Assembly (NCBI GenBank): GCA_022606135.1
Contig: JABYQN010000001.1
Span: 1,364,001-1,428,000, forward strand
DNA from: Fomes fomentarius
Lineage: Eukaryota > Basidiomycota > Agaricomycetes > Polyporales > Polyporaceae
DNA length: 64,000 bases
Reading direction: 5' to 3'
The translations under genes and the position numbers were made by a program. Within the stretch, counting starts at the first letter, position 1. Each line of letters begins with the position of its first letter. Below the pieces are notes generated by a model. That model was not told the origin of the DNA, did no database searches, and saw only the letters and a list, made by a program, of their open reading frames with translations. Positions 59,412 to 64,000 of the stretch are shown here, one piece after another.

Positions 59412-61133
59412 GGGGAAGGAAGGTACGAGATTGTGAGTGAAGCACGGATGTTGAAATTGACGCGAAGACCTGCGCGTCGCGACTGACGAGCGCTCGATGT
59501 GGAATATCAAACTCCGCTGATAATCCTACCTGCATGCTGTATCTCCGCTATTTTTGTTTAATACGGACTTTGAACACGCCTTGGCGGTAGTGCCTGCGTC
59601 CTCCAAGTTTCAATAACTCCTCGTGCTGCCAGCTTTGCTTATGTGTGAATTCTCCTGGGTCCATGGCTTGTCTTGTGTTCTAGGTTTCCGTCTTGCTACG
59701 CTCGGCAGTCTTTCCAAGCTTATTTCTGGCAGCATTGTCCAGTGGCCGCGAAGTAATACTGGTGTATTGTGCCCTGACCAACGAATCGCATGGCCAAAGT
59801 ACTGCGAACCATCGATGGATGCAGCGGTCCTACGGGTGGCTTCTGATAAGATTGCGGAGGTGCGAGGCACGTTCGCCTGGACTGTCTTTGAAGCTTCTCT
59901 CGCAGATCGCATTTCTTGACCGCGGTCTAGCCTGGGGAGTAACCAAGGCGTCGCGAGCATTTGTTTGGACCTGTGACCGACTACGAATGCGCTACAGGCC
60001 ACCAATCTGCGCACAGTCTCCAGATCCCCGGACCGCTGCTGCCCCTTCGAATGTTGCCCCCACAAGTGAAGGAAAGCCTTAGCCATGCGGCCTCTCTTCT
60101 GTCAATGCGCCTCTCACCCACGTGCGGACGCAGATCCCAGATGTGTCGTAACCGAAGCTTCTATCGACTTGCCTTCCGTTGGCCATGCCGCCCAGGAGCG
60201 GCTTTCGGCACTCGTCTGAGTCATCGTTACAGAGAGCTCGTCTGACCTCGTATGTCCCGCTACCTCATGTCTTTCGTGCCTATCCTCCGCGCCCTCTGCC
60301 CAACTCGACCCCCGGCATGAATGCTGAGCTCACCTCTCTGGGCATAGAAACCCTAGAACCAAGTCCGAACTGTCGCCTCGCGGAAGCTGCAGGCTGCAAA
60401 CGCGATTCACGAGTATGAAATTGACGATCGTCTCTAGAGATCTTGCCGGTTCTGGTAAGCGGGTAGCCTTATACGTCGATGCAGACATTCTTGCATGTGG
60501 TTCTATCATATGTCTTCGCACTGTTCACACTATCAAAACATGATCTTGATTCTCTCCAATTGGGTCCACCAACAGTAGAGTTCCAAAGGCCCACCAAGGG
60601 CACAAACGCTCGACGTTTTGAGAAGAAGTATGTAACAGAGAATAATGCCTACAGTGGATGACGTCGTAATTACGGACACTATACTATAGAAGCCTAGCTA
60701 GCTATGATGCATGACGTGTGGAATGCTTGGAATACATACGGTATGTGCAGGATGAAAGTGACAGTGCGATGGAAGACGTGATAGTGGAACAGAACAGCAA
60801 GGGGACGGATGGGGACGGATACGTAGCAAGTGGACCGTAGCCTATTTTGCGACTAGAAGGGCCATATTCTAATTGACAGCGATGGTGAATGGCGTGAGAC
60901 GAGCAATCGTGAACATGAACGATATGTGACAGCGAGGAGCGAAGCAGAGAAAGGATTAAGACTGTACCAGACATTAAACACGAGTACCATGACGGGCAAT
61001 AGGATCGAATAAGATAGGGTCCGGCGGGACACAGGGTTCAAGGATGAAACCGACATGTTACGCGGGCCTTTTGAGCGACAGCTGAGCAGACCCATGCGCT
61101 GTGAACGATGCGGAGGCCGCGCGTGGGAACACC
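59412..61133. other. Gene-poor intergenic region
   Basis: 1.7 kb with several open frames on both strands (the longest about 158 codons at 59610-60086, minus), none with recognisable motifs, a good start context or splice structure. The promoter of the TOG gene should lie at its left end. I see no RNA gene or repeat. Confidence 0.4.
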
Positions 61134-61751
61134 TCACGCCCGCTCAAGCTTGAATGCGACACGGTTGTCGCTGGCGGCGCGGAACAGCTGTCGGTAATGG
61201 GAAGGCCCGAAGATGTCGACGAGTGCGGCTTCATGGCTCGTCACCCATTCGACGGGCGGTAATCCGCGGATGGTCCTGTAGACACCCTCGCCGGGAACCT
61301 GCTCCTCCTTGATGAGCACGACCATACCGGTCAGCAAACACTGGAGCAGGTGCAGGAGGTCCGCGATGGCCGGTACTGTATGCCGGAGCCCGGGGAAAAG
61401 TGCGGAGTGGAATACCATCTCCCACTGGACGCGTCGTTCGCGCGAGAAGAACGACGAGGCATTCGCGGGGATTTGCAGACGTAGATTTGGGCTACGTGGA
61501 AGGCCTCTTGAAGACCGGTAAGGCGTGGGACACTCGATGTCGAAAAGGAGTCGAGAGTCTAGCGGGGCCACGTCCCGCCAACCATGCTCCTCTACCAACT
61601 TGGTGCGAATGTTGAGGAGCCAGCGTCGCGCTCGCGCATAGTTAGTGCCTAGGGCGTCGGCAGTGGTTAGAGGGATCCCGGTCCGTTTCGCCCACTCGTC
61701 CATGGATGCGACCTCATTGCTGAAGAACAACTGTGGCGGCGCACTGGTCAT
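61134..61751 (-). CDS. Hypothetical protein, single exon
   Basis: An intronless frame from an ATG at 61751 (MTSAPPQLFFSNEVASMDEW) to a TGA at 61134 encodes 205 residues; a longer in-frame start exists at 61847. The composition looks like a folded soluble protein with no signal peptide, membrane span or low complexity: ALGTNYARARRWLLNIRTKL, LLHLLQCLLTGMVVLIKEEQ, and GVYRTIRGLPPVEWVTSHEA near the end. I recognise no domain or family. Being intronless among intron-rich neighbours and lying alone between two gene-poor stretches suggests a lineage-specific orphan or a young gene. A spurious frame is less likely given its length and amino-acid pattern. Confidence 0.5.
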   Translation of the reverse strand: MTSAPPQLFFSNEVASMDEWAKRTGIPLTTADALGTNYARARRWLLNIRTKLVEEHGWRDVAPLDSRLLFDIECPTPYRSSRGLPRSPNLRLQIPANASSFFSRERRVQWEMVFHSALFPGLRHTVPAIADLLHLLQCLLTGMVVLIKEEQVPGEGVYRTIRGLPPVEWVTSHEAALVDIFGPSHYRQLFRAASDNRVAFKLERA

Positions 61752-63910
61752 GATAGGAAGTCGCTTTTGCGGGTGCGCGTGGGGTGGGGTGTCGCGGAGG
61801 AAGCGGAATGATGGAAGCAAGTGACGATGGTGGTGGACTGCGTACATTGGGGAAGAAATGTTTGGGTCCGTCGCGCGACATATATGCGAGAAGTACTCAC
61901 CCCAAAATGGCGAGCGAACGAGCCAGGCTGCCTCCAGCAGTTAAAAGTGTGGATCAGAGAACCGTGTGCCCGAACGACAAACACGTTGAGCACAGCGCGG
62001 AAGAAGGAGAAGGAGGGAGAACGTATGTCAGCGGGAGATGGTGAGGGAGGAAAACATAGTATCGCGTCGGGCCTTTTGAAGGGCGGGCGTTGCGCCGAGG
62101 CAACTGAAATTGGACCTGGCGATCGCCACGGGGAGCGGCCCCCATAGGGTTTGGGCGACATTCCGACGCGGCAAAGACACGAAACGTGTTTCGATGAGCA
62201 AAGCATGCGCTTTTTGGACTTATCGGCAGCAACTTTCCTCCCAAAACTCTCCTTCCCACTACGCTATTCCAGGCTAATCTGTCCTCCCCGTCCACTAGCG
62301 CCTCGTTTCTCCCGAGCCTTCCATATCCTGCACAAATTCCCTGCCTGTTCTAGCTGCTTTTCCCGTCAAATCTTGTCCCCTTCCCTGCTTGGATACGCAC
62401 GATACGCGCCGCGCGCTCCCAGATGGCCGACTCAAACTAATATCCCGCCATCGGCGGCTATCTCGTGGGCCGACGCGACCGCGCGGCGGTCTCCGCTCAT
62501 CCGTCCAACATTCGCAACCCAGATGGCGAACGGACGCTCCGATTTCACTGACGCAAGGCATGATATATATGATGTCTGGGCGTCCGTCGTGGCTGCCACG
62601 CTGTTTTGGGACGGCGGGTGCGTGTTTTGCGCCCACAGATGGCCAGGAGTCCCGAGCTAATGCCTAACAAATTTTTCCCATTCGAGCGCAGAACGTCGGC
62701 CAAGACGGCTCGGGAAGCAGGGCCCCCTAATAATTGCCAGTCCAGAGCCCGCCGCCCCTTGACGACCGATTGCGGATAGGTTTGCGCCGTGTGGGCTGCC
62801 GCCTGCGGTCGGTCGCGCGACGCCCGGTTAACAGGGTCCACCCGCGCTGGGTAAACCACACCAACGTCATCGTTTCGTTCAATCTTCATGTCCAGACCCG
62901 TACCGCGTCGGTCAACGTCAAGACAACGCCACGGCCGCGTCCGCGGTCGAGAGCATCTCCGCCGTTTCGCCCGGGTCCATGGAAGCCTCGAAAAAATTCA
63001 GCAGTCTGACCCGACTGAGCAACAGCCATCAGTGCACTCGTGGTAGAGCTCGGGGCGCTCGAGTATGAATTTTGCGGCCGTGATCATCTTCCCATGTCAT
63101 CTCAGATGTGTTCACCAAGGTTTAAACGTCAATCTCAACAGTCGGCTCCAATACTGGGGTCTGGTGAAGTGCCAAAACGCAGCCACAACGTCGTCTGGCT
63201 CCATATAACAAACTTTATTGTGGCCACACCAGCGTGTCTGCGGTTTTCCAGAAGTGCGTGTCATGCACGAGCCACCAGGGAGTGCTTCAAGGACGATCAT
63301 ATTTGAATGTGCGCAGAAGAACGAACCTACCAATAGCAGGCGGGCGTATCGGATATGTCGTGCACACGCGCTCCGCTTCCCATGGTTTGTCACCGTCCAA
63401 TAATATTGTGAAATGAATGAACGAGCAATTGAGAAGAGGGCTGACTGCATTCGTCCTGCACAATTTCGCTGAGGGACCCTGAGAGGGCGCGGCGGAGTCG
63501 GGGTCGGAGACTAAGACCAACTTGTGGCAGGTACAACCGCACTCGTCTCTAGCTTCGATGCAGGGCGGGGCGAGGAGGCTTGAAGCCTGGAAGACGGCAG
63601 GAGGCTGCTTGCAGCTTGAATGTGGGAACTGGGACGGCGGAGGAATGGTTCGAGGGAGAAGACGGCCAGAGACGAGGCGCGATCGATCTAGATATCCTGA
63701 TTGTCCAATCACATCACATGACCGTGTCTGGTCGCGCTCCGCACGTGGAAGCGGAGTCACACAGCACTCCACATCGTTTTGCAGCATTTGTATACTCGCT
63801 CTTGTGTCTTGCCTCCTCACCACGGCATCCTTCGGTACAACCCTCCGTCATTGTCCCCGATCTCCTCGTATCATCCGCATCGTCCGTTACAACGTGCGCA
63901 GGCCTAAGCC
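61752..63910. other. Gene-poor intergenic region before the right-edge gene
   Basis: About 2.2 kb. Frames up to about 178 codons occur on both strands but look like chance frames in GC-rich DNA (Arg/Ser/Pro-rich, no motif). The last few hundred bases should be the promoter of the gene starting at 63911. Confidence 0.4.
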
Positions 63911-64000
63911 ATGACAGATCTCGCCCAAACCGGGCGCTTTGATATCTACGCGACCTTCCAGCAGTTTCTGCAAGACGACGAAGTGAGGATGTCCGTGTTG
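63911..64000 (+). CDS. N-terminal exon of a gene leaving the right edge (possibly translin-like)
   Basis: The ATG at 63911 opens a frame MTDLAQTGRFDIYATFQQFL followed by QDDE. A donor-like GTGAGG directly after QDDE suggests exon 1 ends at 63982 and that the last bases are intron. The spacing of hydrophobic residues (IYATFQQFLQDDE) resembles the start of translin, a nuclease-associated RNA/DNA-binding protein, but 24 residues are too few to be sure. The true product needs the neighbouring sequence. Confidence 0.4.
   Translation, partial: MTDLAQTGRFDIYATFQQFLQDDEVRMSVL

Noticed and set aside
59610..60086. 158-codon minus-strand frame in the gap left of the orphan gene
   Set aside because: No family signal, odd composition and no splice or promoter support.
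62151..62660. 169-codon plus-strand frame
   Set aside because: Arg/Ser/Pro-rich chance frame in GC-rich DNA with a competing frame on the other strand.

Overview
The window is nuclear DNA of a filamentous fungus, most probably an agaricomycete basidiomycete. Genes are dense and lie on both strands. Most are cut by many introns of about 50-60 nt with GTNNGN donors and YAG acceptors. Several families point the same way: a Cys-rich Mid2-like secreted/membrane protein of a type common in mushrooms, F-box and WD40 proteins, MYND fingers and paired PHBH-type monooxygenases. I rebuilt exons by hand from splice consensus, reading phase and protein-family knowledge, so ends are good but single junctions may be off.

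Left third (1-29 kb) is ordinary housekeeping: a partial Ser/Pro-rich protein; mitochondrial sulfide:quinone oxidoreductase; an F-box/WD40 protein; secreted phospholipase B; RNase MRP subunit Rmp1 head-to-head with a beta-adaptin; soluble fumarate reductase; APC5; NOC3; a TEA/ATTS transcription factor; and ESCRT-I Vps23/Tsg101. A gene-poor 2.3 kb gap follows.

Middle (31-49 kb): Src1/Heh1 inner-nuclear-membrane protein, a catechol-type O-methyltransferase, two tandem FAD aromatic monooxygenases, then a duplication zone. Two nearly identical methionine aminopeptidase 1 genes lie 5 kb apart. The left copy is followed by a decayed scrap of the 3' end of the glycerol-3-phosphate acyltransferase gene that flanks the right copy, so a block carrying both was copied. 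Between the copies lie a broken MYND gene, a MITE-like inverted-repeat element, a zinc-finger-like ORF and an intact Mid2-like membrane protein gene.

Right part (49-64 kb): glycerol-3-phosphate/DHAP acyltransferase, a 7.4 kb gene for a five-TOG XMAP215/Stu2 microtubule polymerase, one small single-exon orphan gene, long gaps without recognisable genes, and the first exon of a gene leaving the right edge.

The most unusual signals are very short exons (8 nt in SQR, 12 nt in APC5 and an apparent 2-nt exon inside a Trp codon in both MetAP1 copies), a shared 23-25 bp palindromic motif upstream of SQR and fumarate reductase, the MetAP1-GPAT segmental duplication, and several single-base frame breaks, two of them in C-homopolymers, which may be assembly errors. 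I found no CRISPR array, rRNA, tRNA or bacterial-type operon, and no complete new defence or mobile system.
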